Assembly: GCF_003391135.1 (NCBI RefSeq)
Contig: NZ_CP031455.1
Coordinates: forward strand, 1,798,001-1,862,000
Length of the DNA: 64,000 bases
DNA from: Streptoverticillium olivoreticuli subsp. olivoreticuli
GTDB taxonomy: Bacteria; Actinomycetota; Actinomycetes; Streptomycetales; Streptomycetaceae
Direction of reading: 5' to 3'
This document shows, piece after piece, positions 24,213 to 33,075 of the stretch; position 1 is the first letter of the stretch, and each line of letters starts with the position of its first letter. The notes beneath the pieces are model-generated. The model ran no database searches. It was given only the letters and a program-made list of their open reading frames with translations, and was not told the origin of the DNA. The position numbers were made by a program, and so were the translations under genes.

Positions 24213-24437
24213 GGGGGACGTGTACCCGCCGGGGCGCGGAATGCGCGGTCCGGCGTCCGGTGTCAGCCGACTGCCGCCCTCACGGGGCACGCTCGGCTCA
24301 GCAGGTGGTCTTCGGGCGGCGTCCGGTGCTCCGGTGGCGCCGCGGGGTACGGAGAGGTCCAGGGTCGAGGACCGGTGCTCCCCGGTGGGCGCGGTGCCGG
24401 GCCGTCAGCTGCCCGCGGGCTTGTCGGAGAGGGTGCG

Positions 24438-25556
24438 ATGCAGTCGGAGAACGGCCCGCGGAAGGGGGGTGAGCCGTCCGGTGGCGCGCCGGGCGGCCCT
24501 CGTGCGGAGCGTGGCCGGCGGGTGCTGGTGCGGCCGACGGCGTCCTGGTTCGCGGCCGGGTTCAGCGCCGGGCTGGGGCTGACGCTGGCCTATCTGGCCG
24601 TGCAGACCGTCCTGCGGATCAGCGGTGTGCTCACCCTCCTGCTGCTGGCCCTCTTCGTGGCGATCAGCCTGGAGCCGGTGGTGGCCTGGCTCGCGCACCG
24701 GCGGCTCGGGCGGGGCTGGGCGGTGACCGTCGTGATCATCGCGTCGCTCGCCCTCCTGGCGGGCTTCCTGGCACTGGTGATCCCGCCCGTCTCCACCGAG
24801 GTCGCCGCCCTGGTCGACGCGGTGCCGAAGTGGCTGGGGCAGCTGCACGACCACCACTCGGCGCTGGGCCGTCTGGAGGACCGCTACCACCTGGTCTCCA
24901 AGGCCCGCCGGCAGCTCGGTTCCGGTCTGGGCCCGGCCGTGGTCGGCGGGCTGCTGGGCGCGGGCCACCTGGTCGTCAGCGCGGTCACCGGGACCGCCCT
25001 GGTCGTGATCCTGACGGTGTACTTCATGGTGGGGATGGAGCAGCTGAAGCGGTTCGTCTACCGCTTCGTCCCGCTCAGCCGCCGGGCCGGGGTGGTGACG
25101 CTGACCGAGGCGACGCTCGTGCGGGTCGGGCGCTACATGCTGGGCAACGCCGCCACGTCGGCCGTCGCGGGCCTGGCCACGTTCGCCTGGTGCGCGGTGC
25201 TGGACGTCCCGTACGCGGCGGCGCTCGGCGTGCTCGTCGCGCTGCTCGACATGGTCCCCGTCGTGGGGTCGACCGTCGGCGGGGTGGTGGTGAGCCTGGT
25301 CGCCCTGGCGGTGTCCTTCCCCGTCGCGCTGGGCACGGCGGGCTTCTACATCGCGTTCCGGCTGGCGGAGGACTATCTGATCATGCCCAAGGCGATGCGG
25401 TACGCCGTGGACGTGCACCCGCTCGTGACCGTCGTCGCGGTCGTGCTCGGCGGTGCCCTGCTGGGGATCGTCGGGGCGCTGATCGCCATTCCGGTCGCCG
25501 CCGGGATCGGGATCGTGCTGGAGGAATCCGCGTTTCCACGGATCGACGCCGCATAG
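24438..25556 (+). CDS. AI-2E family (PerM-like) transporter
   Basis: This 372-residue membrane protein has the arrangement of the AI-2E/PerM family: two N-terminal helices (LTLLLLALFVAISLEPVV), another helix, a cytoplasmic amphipathic region, then the conserved block DMVPVVGSTVGGV and a final helix group containing RLAEDYLIMPKAM. Substrates in this family are poorly defined; some members export autoinducer-2 or act as Na/H antiporters. ATG 24438 follows GAGAGG. The gene is divergent from the GCS2 gene with 225 bp of noncoding sequence in which I see no gene. Confidence 0.88.
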   Translation: MQSENGPRKGGEPSGGAPGGPRAERGRRVLVRPTASWFAAGFSAGLGLTLAYLAVQTVLRISGVLTLLLLALFVAISLEPVVAWLAHRRLGRGWAVTVVIIASLALLAGFLALVIPPVSTEVAALVDAVPKWLGQLHDHHSALGRLEDRYHLVSKARRQLGSGLGPAVVGGLLGAGHLVVSAVTGTALVVILTVYFMVGMEQLKRFVYRFVPLSRRAGVVTLTEATLVRVGRYMLGNAATSAVAGLATFAWCAVLDVPYAAALGVLVALLDMVPVVGSTVGGVVVSLVALAVSFPVALGTAGFYIAFRLAEDYLIMPKAMRYAVDVHPLVTVVAVVLGGALLGIVGALIAIPVAAGIGIVLEESAFPRIDAA

Positions 25557-25584
25557 CCGACGGCGACGGGGGAACCCGGGTCGC

Positions 25585-26550
25585 ATGGTGCAAATCGGAT
25601 ACACGATGATGACCGAGCAGGCGGGCCCCCGGGACCTCGTCGATCATGTGGTGGGCGCCGAGGAGGCCGGGTTCGACTTCTCCGTGACCTCCGACCACTA
25701 CTTCCCGTGGCTGGCCTCCCAGGGCCACGCGCCGCACGCGTGGACCGTCCTCGGCGCCGCCGCGCGGGCCACGTCCCGGATCCCGCTGATGACGTACGTG
25801 ACCTGCCCGACCACCCGCTACCACCCGGCCGTGGTCGCGCAGCAGGCCGCCACGCTCCAGCTGCTGTCCGGGGGACGCTTCCGCCTCGGCCTCGGCTCGG
25901 GCGAGAACCTCAACGAGCACGTCGTCGGCGGCGGCTGGCCCTCCGCCGACCTGCGCCTGGAGAAGCTCGCGGAGGCGGTCGGGATCATCCGGCGCCTCTT
26001 CGAGGGCCGGGTCGTCACCCACCGCGGCACGCACTTCCAGGTCGAGCACGCCAAGCTGTGGGACGTTCCCGACCGGCCCCCGCCCATCGGCATCGCCGTC
26101 TCGGGCGAGGTCTCCTGCCGGCTCGCCGGGCACCTGGCCGACCTGGTGATAGCCACCGAGCCGAGGAAGGAGCTCCTGGAGCTCTTCGACCGGCACGGCG
26201 GGGCCGGCAAGCCGCGGGTGGGGCAGCTGCCCGTGTCCTACGACCAGGACCGCGACGCGGCGATCGACCGGGCGCACGACCAGTTCCGCTGGTCCGGTCT
26301 TGGCTGGCCGGTCAACTCCGAGCTGCCCCACGACGGCGCCTTCGCGTCCGCGACCCGCACCGTCACCAAGGACGACGTCGTGGAGTGGATCCCCTGCGGC
26401 GCCAAGGTCGACGACTTCGTCGACGCGGTACGGGCCTACACGGACGCGGGGTTCTCGGAGGTGGCCCTGATCCAGATCGGCGGGGACCAGCAGGCCCCCT
26501 TCCTGGCCTGGGCCGAGGAAGAACTCCTCCCGGCGCTGCGCGAGCTCTGA
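25585..26550 (+). CDS. LLM-class F420-dependent oxidoreductase
   Basis: This 321-residue luciferase-fold (TIM-barrel) enzyme resembles F420-dependent glucose-6-phosphate dehydrogenase and related deazaflavin enzymes. Supporting motifs are IGYTMMTEQ at the start, SVTSDHYFPW and LGLGSGENLNEHVVG, the latter being characteristic of the Fgd-like branch. It would transfer hydride to or from F420 on an unidentified substrate. The start ATG 25585 lies 28 bp after the AI-2E gene with GGGGGA upstream, so the two may be co-transcribed. It converges with a methyltransferase gene, 25 bp apart. Confidence 0.9.
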   Translation: MVQIGYTMMTEQAGPRDLVDHVVGAEEAGFDFSVTSDHYFPWLASQGHAPHAWTVLGAAARATSRIPLMTYVTCPTTRYHPAVVAQQAATLQLLSGGRFRLGLGSGENLNEHVVGGGWPSADLRLEKLAEAVGIIRRLFEGRVVTHRGTHFQVEHAKLWDVPDRPPPIGIAVSGEVSCRLAGHLADLVIATEPRKELLELFDRHGGAGKPRVGQLPVSYDQDRDAAIDRAHDQFRWSGLGWPVNSELPHDGAFASATRTVTKDDVVEWIPCGAKVDDFVDAVRAYTDAGFSEVALIQIGGDQQAPFLAWAEEELLPALREL

Positions 26551-26575
26551 GAAGCGTGCCCGGCGGCGGGGCCGG

Positions 26576-27409
26576 TCAGTTCCCGGGGCGCCGGCCGAAG
26601 TGCACGGTCTTCGCGGTGAGCAGGAACAGGTCGGGGCGCCGGTCGACACCCGCCGGGTCGGCCGGGTCCAGCAGCCGGTCGAGCGTCGCCGCGTCCTCGG
26701 CGTCGAGGACTTCCGCGAGCCCCGTGCGACACCGCTCCAGCGTGCCGCGCACCGACTGCCGCACCTCGTCGGACACCGGCGCGGGGTGGTCCACGAGGAA
26801 GGTCCTGGCCCGCACCTCGGTGAGTCCCGCGGCGCGCAGCATGGCGGGCCAGTCCTCGATCACCGCCACCGAGCCGGGCAGCTCGGTCCGCATCCGGTCG
26901 AACCGGTCGGCCATCGCCGCGTCCAGCCGGGTCTGCAGGCCCGGCCGCCCGAAGCCCAGGTCCCTCGGCAGCGAGCGGGCGGGCAGCCCGCCTTCGACGA
27001 CGGCCAGGACCCCGCCGGGGGCGAGCAGCCCGGCGAGCCGGTCCAGCGCGTCCTGCTGGTCGCCGACGTGGTGCACGACCTGCCCCGACCACACCAGGTC
27101 CGCGGTCCCGAGCCCGGCCAGTCCCCCGGGGAACTCCGCCACCTCGGTCCGCAGCCGGACGCCGAGCCGCCCGGCCCGCTCCTCGGCACGGGCCAGCAGT
27201 TCGGGCGAGCCGTCCACCGCCGTGACCTCCGCCCGCGGGAACAGCGCCGCCATCCGGCAGGCCGCGACGCCCGGCCCGCTGCCGATGTCCAGGACCCGCC
27301 GCGGGGCCAGGTCCCCCAGTTCGTCGAGGGCCTGCCGCACATAAGGGCCATGCGCCTCGCCCTCGCGCTCCAGCATGTCGGCCATCGCGGCCCAGTCGAA
27401 GTCGTTCAT
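26576..27409 (-). CDS. SAM-dependent class I methyltransferase
   Basis: This 277-residue methyltransferase has a Rossmann fold: motif I VLDIGSGPGVAAC (about residue 39), the acidic post-I residue in VTAVDGS, motif II DLVWSGQVVHHV and motif III LLAPGGVLAVVEGG. The C-terminal part is helical and probably forms the acceptor site. ATG 27409 has a GGAGCGGGTGGG site upstream. It is divergent from the XRE-cupin regulator, with 116 bp between the starts, so that regulator may control it. The methyl acceptor cannot be read from sequence. Confidence 0.85.
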   Translation of the reverse strand: MNDFDWAAMADMLEREGEAHGPYVRQALDELGDLAPRRVLDIGSGPGVAACRMAALFPRAEVTAVDGSPELLARAEERAGRLGVRLRTEVAEFPGGLAGLGTADLVWSGQVVHHVGDQQDALDRLAGLLAPGGVLAVVEGGLPARSLPRDLGFGRPGLQTRLDAAMADRFDRMRTELPGSVAVIEDWPAMLRAAGLTEVRARTFLVDHPAPVSDEVRQSVRGTLERCRTGLAEVLDAEDAATLDRLLDPADPAGVDRRPDLFLLTAKTVHFGRRPGN

Positions 27410-27490
27410 CCCACCCGCTCCTTCAGCTCTTCGACGTCATTCGTCGTCGGACACCTCACTGACGCCGACCATGCGCCCGCCCCGGGCGGA

Positions 27491-27519
27491 TTGACAAACC
27501 TTGTTGCCGTTTCTGCAAT
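27491..27519 (+). promoter_or_regulatory. Promoter of the XRE-cupin regulator (leaderless mRNA likely)
   Basis: A perfect -35 box TTGACA (27491-27496), a 17-bp spacer and a -10-like TGCAAT (27514-27519) place the transcription start at or next to ATG 27526. The mRNA would have almost no leader. Confidence 0.6.
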
Positions 27520-27523
27520 AAGG
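27499..27523. promoter_or_regulatory. Operator-like inverted repeat over the XRE-cupin promoter
   Basis: Arms CCTTGTTGC (27499-27507) and GCAATAAGG (27515-27523) match at 8 of 9 positions around a 7-bp spacer. They cover the spacer, -10 and start of the gene. This is the expected layout for autorepression by the helix-turn-helix protein encoded just downstream. Confidence 0.6.
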
Positions 27524-27525
27524 GG

Positions 27526-28092
27526 ATGGAAGACGTACTCGCCGCCGTCGGACCGAGGCTCAGAAGGATCCGTCAGCAGCGCAAATGCACCCTCGCGGCG
27601 CTGTCGCGGACCACCGGGATCTCGGTGAGCACGCTGTCACGGCTGGAGTCCGGGCAGCGCAAGCCGAGCCTGGAGCTCCTGCTGCCGATCGCGCACGCCC
27701 ACCAGGTGCCGCTGGACGAACTGGTCGGAGCGCCCCCGGTGGGTGATCCGCGGGTGCGGATGAAACCGGTCGAGCGCGGGGGTGCGACGGTGGTGCCGCT
27801 GACCCGGCAGCCCGGTGGCCTGCAGGCGTTCAAGATGGTCATCGGCACCACCCGCAGCACTCCCGAGCTGCGGACGCACGACGGCTACGAGTGGCTCTAC
27901 GTGCTCAGCGGCGCGCTGCGGCTGGTGCTCGCCGAACACGACATCGTGCTCAAGGTGGGTGAGGCCGCCGAGTTCGACACCCGGCTGCCGCACTGGTTCG
28001 GCAGCACCGGGGAGGCGCCGGTGGAGGTTCTCAGCCTGTTCGGGCCACAGGGCGAGCGCATGCACGTCCGCGCGCAGCCCCGTACCGCCTGA
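27526..28092 (+). CDS. XRE-family regulator with C-terminal cupin sensor domain
   Basis: This 188-residue regulator has an N-terminal XRE helix-turn-helix (residues about 9-63, TLAALSRTTGISVSTLSRLE) and a C-terminal cupin barrel (about 105-175, including HDGYEWLYVLSGALRLVL and the second motif around FDTRLPHWFG). Proteins of this build sense small ligands or metals in the cupin and repress nearby genes. The strong promoter and overlapping inverted repeat suggest autoregulation. The divergent methyltransferase is the obvious target. Not obviously linked to the SARP gene downstream, which has its own ribosome binding site 84 bp later. Confidence 0.9.
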   Translation: MEDVLAAVGPRLRRIRQQRKCTLAALSRTTGISVSTLSRLESGQRKPSLELLLPIAHAHQVPLDELVGAPPVGDPRVRMKPVERGGATVVPLTRQPGGLQAFKMVIGTTRSTPELRTHDGYEWLYVLSGALRLVLAEHDIVLKVGEAAEFDTRLPHWFGSTGEAPVEVLSLFGPQGERMHVRAQPRTA

Positions 28093-28176
28093 CCAGGGCG
28101 TTCGTCCCGAGCGGAGGTCTGCGGGCGCTTCGCGCCCCGGTATTCTGGGGTCTTTCCCGCAGGAGGTTGTGCGCCG

Positions 28177-30921
28177 ATGGAATTCCGGCTTCTCGGAGCG
28201 GTATCGGTCGCCACCGGGACCGGTGATCTCCCGCCCGGGCCCGCCAAGCGGTGCAGCCTGCTCGCCGCCCTGCTGCTGCGTCCCAACTGTCCCGTTACGG
28301 TCGCCCAGCTGACGGCCGCCCTGTGGGACCACGAACCGCCGCCGCGCGCCCGCGGTGTCATCCAGGGCCATGTGTCACGGCTGCGGACCCTGCTGACCTC
28401 GGCCGGCGCGGAGATGCACGGCGTCGAGCTGGTCACCCAGGGCACGGCGTACGTCCTGCGGATGCCGGAGACCCTGCTGGACGCCCATCGCTTCGAGGAG
28501 CTGGTGACACAGGCCCGCGGCCGACGCGACCCGGCCGACGCGGTGGAGATGTACCAGGAGGCCCTGTCCCTGTGGCGGGGGCCCGCGCTGGCCAACACCT
28601 ACCCGAGCCCGCCGCTCCAGGCCGCCGCGCACGCGCTGGAAGAGCTCCGGCTGGCCTCGACGGAGCAACTTGCCTCCTGCTACTCGCGGTTGGGCGAGCA
28701 CGCCAGAGCGGCCGCGGTCCTGCGCCCGGCGGCGATCGCCCATCCGCTGCGCGAGTCCCTGTCCGTCGCCCTCATGCAGGTGCTCCAGCGGGCGGGCCGC
28801 CGCTCGGAGGCCCTCGACTGGTTCCACCGCACCCGGCGGCTGCTCGCGGACGAGCTGGGGGTCGACCCGGGCCGGGAACTGGCGGACGCCTACGCGCTGG
28901 CCCTGCGCGGGGAGTGCGAGGCCATGAAGGAGGCGGCACCGGCCCCGCCCGCGGCCGCCCCGGCAGCCGTCCGGCCCGCACCCGTGCCGCCGCCGGTCCC
29001 GCACTCCGGCGTGGCCGATCTGCTGCCCCGCGCACCGCGTGGTTTCCACGGGCGGGTGGCCGAACTGACCGCCCTGTCCCGGGCCGCCGCGGGCGAGGCA
29101 CCCGTCTGTCTGGTCACGGGTCCCGCCGGAGTCGGCAAGACGGCGCTCGCGGTGCGGTGGGCGCACCGCAACCACGCCATGTTCCCCGGCGGCCGCCTCT
29201 ACGCCGACCTGCGCGGCTTCAGCGACACCGGAGAGCCCGCACTGGGCGAGATACTGCGCGAGTTCCTGCTGGCGCTGGGTGTCGCGCCGCGCCGGATACC
29301 GGAGACGGCGAACGGCTCGGCCGCGCTCTTCCGGTCGCTCGCCGCCGACCGCCGCCTGCTGGTAGTCCTGGACAACGCGCGCGACTCCGAGCAGGTCCGG
29401 CCGCTCCTGCCGGGCGGAGCCCACTGCGTCACCGTCGTCACCAGCCGGCACCGGCTGCCCGGGCTGATCGCCTCCGACGCGGCCCGCCCCGTCCCCCTGG
29501 AGGTGCTCGGGCCGGAGGACGGCACGGCGCTGCTCGCCGGAGTGCTCGGCAAGGACCGGGTGCTCGCGGAGCCGGCGGCCGCGCGGCGGGTGGCCGAGCT
29601 GTGCGGCGGGCTGCCGCTCGCACTGCGGGTGGCGGCCGCCAGACTCTCGGACCGGCCGCACCTGCCGCTGGACTCGCTGAGCGCCGAACTCTCCGACGAG
29701 ACCCGTCGGCTGGGCCTTCTGGACGTGGAGGACACCGGTGTACGGGCGGCGCTGCGGCTCACCGTGCGGCAGCTCCCGGAGTCCGTCGTCCACCACTTCG
29801 CCCATCTCGGCCGCCATCCCGGCGCACACGTCGACCGGTACGCGGCGGCGGCCCTGGCGGGCACGCACCCGGACGTGGCCGAGGCCGCGCTGGAACGGCT
29901 GGCCGCCGCGCACCTCGTCACGGAGACCGCTCCGGGACGGTGGGCGCTGCACGATCTCGTCCGGCTCTACGCGCGTGGCCTGGACGCCGGGCCCGACGCC
30001 CTCACGCGCGTACTCGACCACTACATCGCCACCGCCCTCGCCGCGGTCCGCGCGGCCGAGCCGGGCGACGAGGCGTGCTTCGCGCAGCCATCCGGTTTCC
30101 ATGTCCCCGTCGTGGCAAGGGCGTTCGAGGACCGGGCCGAGGCCATGGCCTGGTACGCGACCGAGCGCGACGACCTCGCTTCGGCGGCGGCCGCGGCGCA
30201 CTCCGCGGGACTGCACGACAGGACCTGGCGGATCGTCCTGGCGCTGTGGCCGCCGATGGTGTGGCGGGTGCTCGACGGCTGGACCCCCTTGCTGGAGAGG
30301 GCCTTGGCGGCGGCACGGGCCGACGCCGACCCGTACGCCGAGTCGCGGGTGCTGGCCCTGCTCGGCTGGGTGCTGACGGAAGAGGGCCGCACCGACGAGG
30401 CGCTGCCCTGCCTGGAGTCCGCCCCCGCGCTCGCCGCCCGCGCCGGTGACCTGAGCGGCGAGGCGACCGCGCTGGTCAACCTGTCGCTGGCACAGGCGTC
30501 GCTGGGCGACCCGGAGGAAGCGGCGGAGGGCTGTGTGCGGGCGGCGGCACTGGCCCGCGAGGCCGGTGACCGGCACACCGAGCGGCTGGCCCTCTACCAC
30601 CTCGCGCGGCACCGGCTGGAGGCCCGGGAATGGCGGTCGGCCCTCGACACGGCGACGGCGGCCCTCGCCCTCGACGACCGCTCGGAGGCGCAGGCCGCGT
30701 CCCGGGTGCTGCTGTCCTCGGCGGTCGGGGAGGCCCTGCTTGGGCTCGGCGACGTGGACGAGGGCATCCGGCGGCTCGACCGGGCGGCACGGGAGGCGGA
30801 GGCGACCGGCTTCGACGACGGCGCCGTGCGGGCCCTCGGAGCGCTGCTGCGGGTGTCGTCGGACGAGGGGTTCAAGGCGCGGTACGACGCGGCGCTCGCC
30901 CGGCTCACGGCCCGCGAGTAA
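28177..30921 (+). CDS. AfsR/SARP-family regulator with NB-ARC and TPR domains
   Basis: This 914-residue protein starts with a winged-helix DNA-binding domain (about 1-95, with the GxVSRLRTLL recognition region) and a BTAD domain (about 96-245). An NB-ARC STAND ATPase follows, with P-loop Lys321 in GPAGVGKTALAV and a LVVLDNARD Walker B, and a TPR-rich C-terminus (about 690-910). Such large SARPs switch on secondary-metabolite genes or, like AfsR, integrate global signals. AGGAGG lies upstream of ATG 28177. It is 15 kb from the PKS border and 15 kb from the azomycin-like operon, so its target is uncertain; the FAD oxidoreductase and peroxiredoxin-like genes follow on the same strand. The kinase gene at 39-41 kb is not near enough to imply an AfsK role. 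Confidence 0.92.
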   Translation: MEFRLLGAVSVATGTGDLPPGPAKRCSLLAALLLRPNCPVTVAQLTAALWDHEPPPRARGVIQGHVSRLRTLLTSAGAEMHGVELVTQGTAYVLRMPETLLDAHRFEELVTQARGRRDPADAVEMYQEALSLWRGPALANTYPSPPLQAAAHALEELRLASTEQLASCYSRLGEHARAAAVLRPAAIAHPLRESLSVALMQVLQRAGRRSEALDWFHRTRRLLADELGVDPGRELADAYALALRGECEAMKEAAPAPPAAAPAAVRPAPVPPPVPHSGVADLLPRAPRGFHGRVAELTALSRAAAGEAPVCLVTGPAGVGKTALAVRWAHRNHAMFPGGRLYADLRGFSDTGEPALGEILREFLLALGVAPRRIPETANGSAALFRSLAADRRLLVVLDNARDSEQVRPLLPGGAHCVTVVTSRHRLPGLIASDAARPVPLEVLGPEDGTALLAGVLGKDRVLAEPAAARRVAELCGGLPLALRVAAARLSDRPHLPLDSLSAELSDETRRLGLLDVEDTGVRAALRLTVRQLPESVVHHFAHLGRHPGAHVDRYAAAALAGTHPDVAEAALERLAAAHLVTETAPGRWALHDLVRLYARGLDAGPDALTRVLDHYIATALAAVRAAEPGDEACFAQPSGFHVPVVARAFEDRAEAMAWYATERDDLASAAAAAHSAGLHDRTWRIVLALWPPMVWRVLDGWTPLLERALAAARADADPYAESRVLALLGWVLTEEGRTDEALPCLESAPALAARAGDLSGEATALVNLSLAQASLGDPEEAAEGCVRAAALAREAGDRHTERLALYHLARHRLEAREWRSALDTATAALALDDRSEAQAASRVLLSSAVGEALLGLGDVDEGIRRLDRAAREAEATGFDDGAVRALGALLRVSSDEGFKARYDAALARLTARE

Positions 30922-31047
30922 GGGCCTTCGCCGGGGGGCGTCAGCGGGACGTGAGCCGCGCGTGAGCGGAACGCCAGAGGGCCCCGTCAAGCTGGGCGGG
31001 AGCGGGAACGACGCCGCGGAACCGCACCATCGACGGGGAGGTCTCTC

Positions 31048-31190
31048 ATGCGTACGTCCCGGATTCGAGGCGGACGTCCTCGACCGGAACACCGCCGGCA
31101 GCCGCCGCGCTGAAGGCCGTCGGCCACGGCATCGCGCGCGCCGAGATGATCCCGACCGCCGACGACTGCAGCCCGGAGTGCTGGGCCTGA
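31048..31190 (+). pseudogene. Possible frameshifted small peptide gene between SARP and FAD oxidoreductase
   Basis: ATG 31048 has an excellent GGGGAGG ribosome binding site, but its own frame stops after 21 codons. The two other frames continue with codon third positions almost all G or C. The +2 frame reads GFEADVLDRNTAGSRR, then the next frame reads ALKAVGHGIARAEM followed by IPTADDCSPECWA and TGA at 31188. No start codon exists in the last frame. One reading is a short peptide (perhaps a modified-peptide precursor) disrupted by one or two indels or by sequence errors. The other is chance in a GC-rich stretch. The rest of the 298-bp gap (30922-31219) shows nothing else. Confidence 0.2.
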
Positions 31191-31219
31191 TGGCCGACGG
31201 CACTTCGACGAGGACTTCC

Positions 31220-32455
31220 ATGCGATCCCCTGATTCCTACTGGCTGGAGACCGGCCCGGGCTGGGCCGGGAACGGCGCGGCGCTGCCGCGGCGCACCGGC
31301 GTCTGTGTGCTCGGTGCCGGCGTGATGGGCTCGGCCCTCGCCTACTGGCTGGCCAGGGCCGGGCTGCGGCCCCTGGTGCTGGAGCGCAACCCCGGCCCGG
31401 CCATGGGCTCCTCCGGCCGCAACGCCGGACGGCTGATCCAGGGCGGCAACGCCCAGCACGCCCTCGCGATCGAGGAGTTCGGCCATGCGGAGGCGCTGGC
31501 CATCTACCGGGCCACCCTCGTCAACCGGGACCTGGTGCGCGAAGTGGCCGCGCGCGAGAGGCTGGAGGCGACCCGCTTCCCGACGGCCGAGCTCGACCTC
31601 ACCGCCTGCCGGGACGAGGCCCTCGAACTCGAGCGGACCGCCGAGGCCCTGCGGGCGGACGGCATGGCCGCCGACTGGCTGGACCTCCCGGCCGCCCGCG
31701 GGGTGTTCGGCACCGACCTCCCCGACACCCTCCTGGGCGGGCTGTACCGACCGGACCAGGACTCGGTCCACCCGGTCGCGTACGTACGGGGAATGGCGGC
31801 CGCGGCGGCGCGGGGCGGCGCGGAGTTCGCGTGCGGCATCACCGTGACGTCCGTGGAACCGGCCTCCGGCGGCGGATGGCTCGTCACCACCGACGCGGGC
31901 CGGGTGGCCGCGGACCAGGTGGTCGTCGCGCTCAACGCCTGGACGCCCCGGCTGCTGCCGGAGCTCGCTCCGGTCATCACCCCCGTGCGTGGCCAGGTGG
32001 TCCAGACCGCGCCCGTGCCCTTCCGCATTCCGCAGTGGGGGCTCGACCGGGGGCTCCTGTACGGCGGTCAGGCCCGGGACGGCTCGCTGCTCATCGGCGG
32101 TCTGCGCAACACGGTCCCGGGCCGTGACGAGGGCATCGACCCGCCGGAGGACGGCAACACCCCCGCCTTCTCGCCCGACTTGGCCGACCGGCTGGCCGAC
32201 GCGCTCCCCGCGCTGCTGCCGCGGGCCACCGGTGTGCCGGTGGTCCGGGCCTGGAGCGGAGTCATGGCGTTCACCCCGGACCGCTGCCCGTTGGTCGGCG
32301 CCTGGCCGGGCGTGGACGGGCTGTGGGTGCTGGCCGCGTTCAACGGTTCCGGCATGCCGTACTCGCAGGTCATGCCGGAACAACTGGCGGAACGGATCCG
32401 CGGCGGCCGGGGGGACGGCATCCCCTCCGTGTTCGATCCCGCCCGTTTCCTCTGA
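31220..32455 (+). CDS. FAD-dependent oxidoreductase of the DAO (glycine/D-amino acid oxidase) family
   Basis: This 411-residue flavoprotein has an N-terminal FAD-binding motif (CVLGAGVMGSALAYWLARAG, about 28-47), the second-strand residue in LVLERN, the conserved SSGRNAGRL segment and the C-terminal GLWVLAAFNGSGMPYS flavin-contact motif. DAO-family enzymes oxidise amines or amino acids and produce hydrogen peroxide. The peroxiredoxin-like gene 98 bp downstream would fit with detoxification. ATG 31220 was preferred over an in-frame ATG 30 bases earlier because GAGGAC precedes it at a normal distance. The substrate is unknown. Confidence 0.88.
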   Translation: MRSPDSYWLETGPGWAGNGAALPRRTGVCVLGAGVMGSALAYWLARAGLRPLVLERNPGPAMGSSGRNAGRLIQGGNAQHALAIEEFGHAEALAIYRATLVNRDLVREVAARERLEATRFPTAELDLTACRDEALELERTAEALRADGMAADWLDLPAARGVFGTDLPDTLLGGLYRPDQDSVHPVAYVRGMAAAAARGGAEFACGITVTSVEPASGGGWLVTTDAGRVAADQVVVALNAWTPRLLPELAPVITPVRGQVVQTAPVPFRIPQWGLDRGLLYGGQARDGSLLIGGLRNTVPGRDEGIDPPEDGNTPAFSPDLADRLADALPALLPRATGVPVVRAWSGVMAFTPDRCPLVGAWPGVDGLWVLAAFNGSGMPYSQVMPEQLAERIRGGRGDGIPSVFDPARFL

Positions 32456-32553
32456 GCAGGAGCAGTACGGGGAGCCGGCCGACCTGCTGACCGCGGAGGA
32501 CCTCGCCACGCGCGGTATCCTCCCGCTGCCCACCCGACAGCGAGGAATCATCC

Positions 32554-33027
32554 ATGCACATCACCGTCGAGACGACCGAAGGCCGGACGGCCGTTCCCTC
32601 CCCCGGCCACCGGTGGACAACGCTGTTCTTCATCACCGAGCCGGGCATCGGCGAGGTTCTCCCCGAGCTGGCGGGCTGCACGACCGGCCTGTGCTCGGTG
32701 CGCGACGACGCCGCCCGGTTCGCGCGGGCCGACGTCCGGGTGCTGGGCGTCAGCGCGCACGCCCCGGGCCACCTGGCCGAGTTCGCACAGGCCCGCGACC
32801 TGGGCTATCCGCTCGTCGGCGACGGCGAGCTGACGCTCGGCCGGACGCTGGGCATACCCGAGGTGCGGGCGGGCGAGCGCACGCTGTTCGCCCGCGCCGC
32901 CGTGATCCTCGACCGCGCGGGCACTGTACGGGCCGTGCTGCACCCGGTGCCCGAGCCCGAGCGCCACGCGGAACTGGTCCTGGAGAAGCTCGCGGAGCTC
33001 GAAGCCGACGAAAGTGACCGCGCCTGA
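32554..33027 (+). CDS. Peroxiredoxin-like (AhpC/TSA, thioredoxin-fold) protein
   Basis: This 157-residue thioredoxin-fold protein has the AhpC/TSA layout: a short N-terminal strand pair, WTTLFFITEPG, a cysteine region (LAGCTTGLCSVRDD), the VLGVSAHAPGHLAEF strand-helix and a late AAVILDRAGTVRAVL hairpin. The usual PxxxTxxC active site is altered, with two cysteines at about 42 and 47. It may reduce peroxide formed by the upstream flavoenzyme, which is inference from proximity. GAGG lies upstream of ATG 32554. The 98-bp gap before it has no clear gene. Confidence 0.75.
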   Translation: MHITVETTEGRTAVPSPGHRWTTLFFITEPGIGEVLPELAGCTTGLCSVRDDAARFARADVRVLGVSAHAPGHLAEFAQARDLGYPLVGDGELTLGRTLGIPEVRAGERTLFARAAVILDRAGTVRAVLHPVPEPERHAELVLEKLAELEADESDRA

Positions 33028-33075
33028 CCCGAGCGCGATACGGGCCCGGTTCCCGACCGCCGCGCCCGGCGCCGC

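Noticed and set aside
28375..31221. A 948-codon minus-strand frame opposite the SARP regulator
   Set aside because: It is a shadow of the SARP-NB-ARC-TPR gene, which has a good ribosome binding site and clear domains.
32456..32553. A coding-like phrase (GEPADLLTAEDLATRGILPL) between the FAD oxidoreductase and the peroxiredoxin-like gene
   Set aside because: It has no start codon in its frame and continues as a shadow of the next gene; probably chance in GC-rich DNA.
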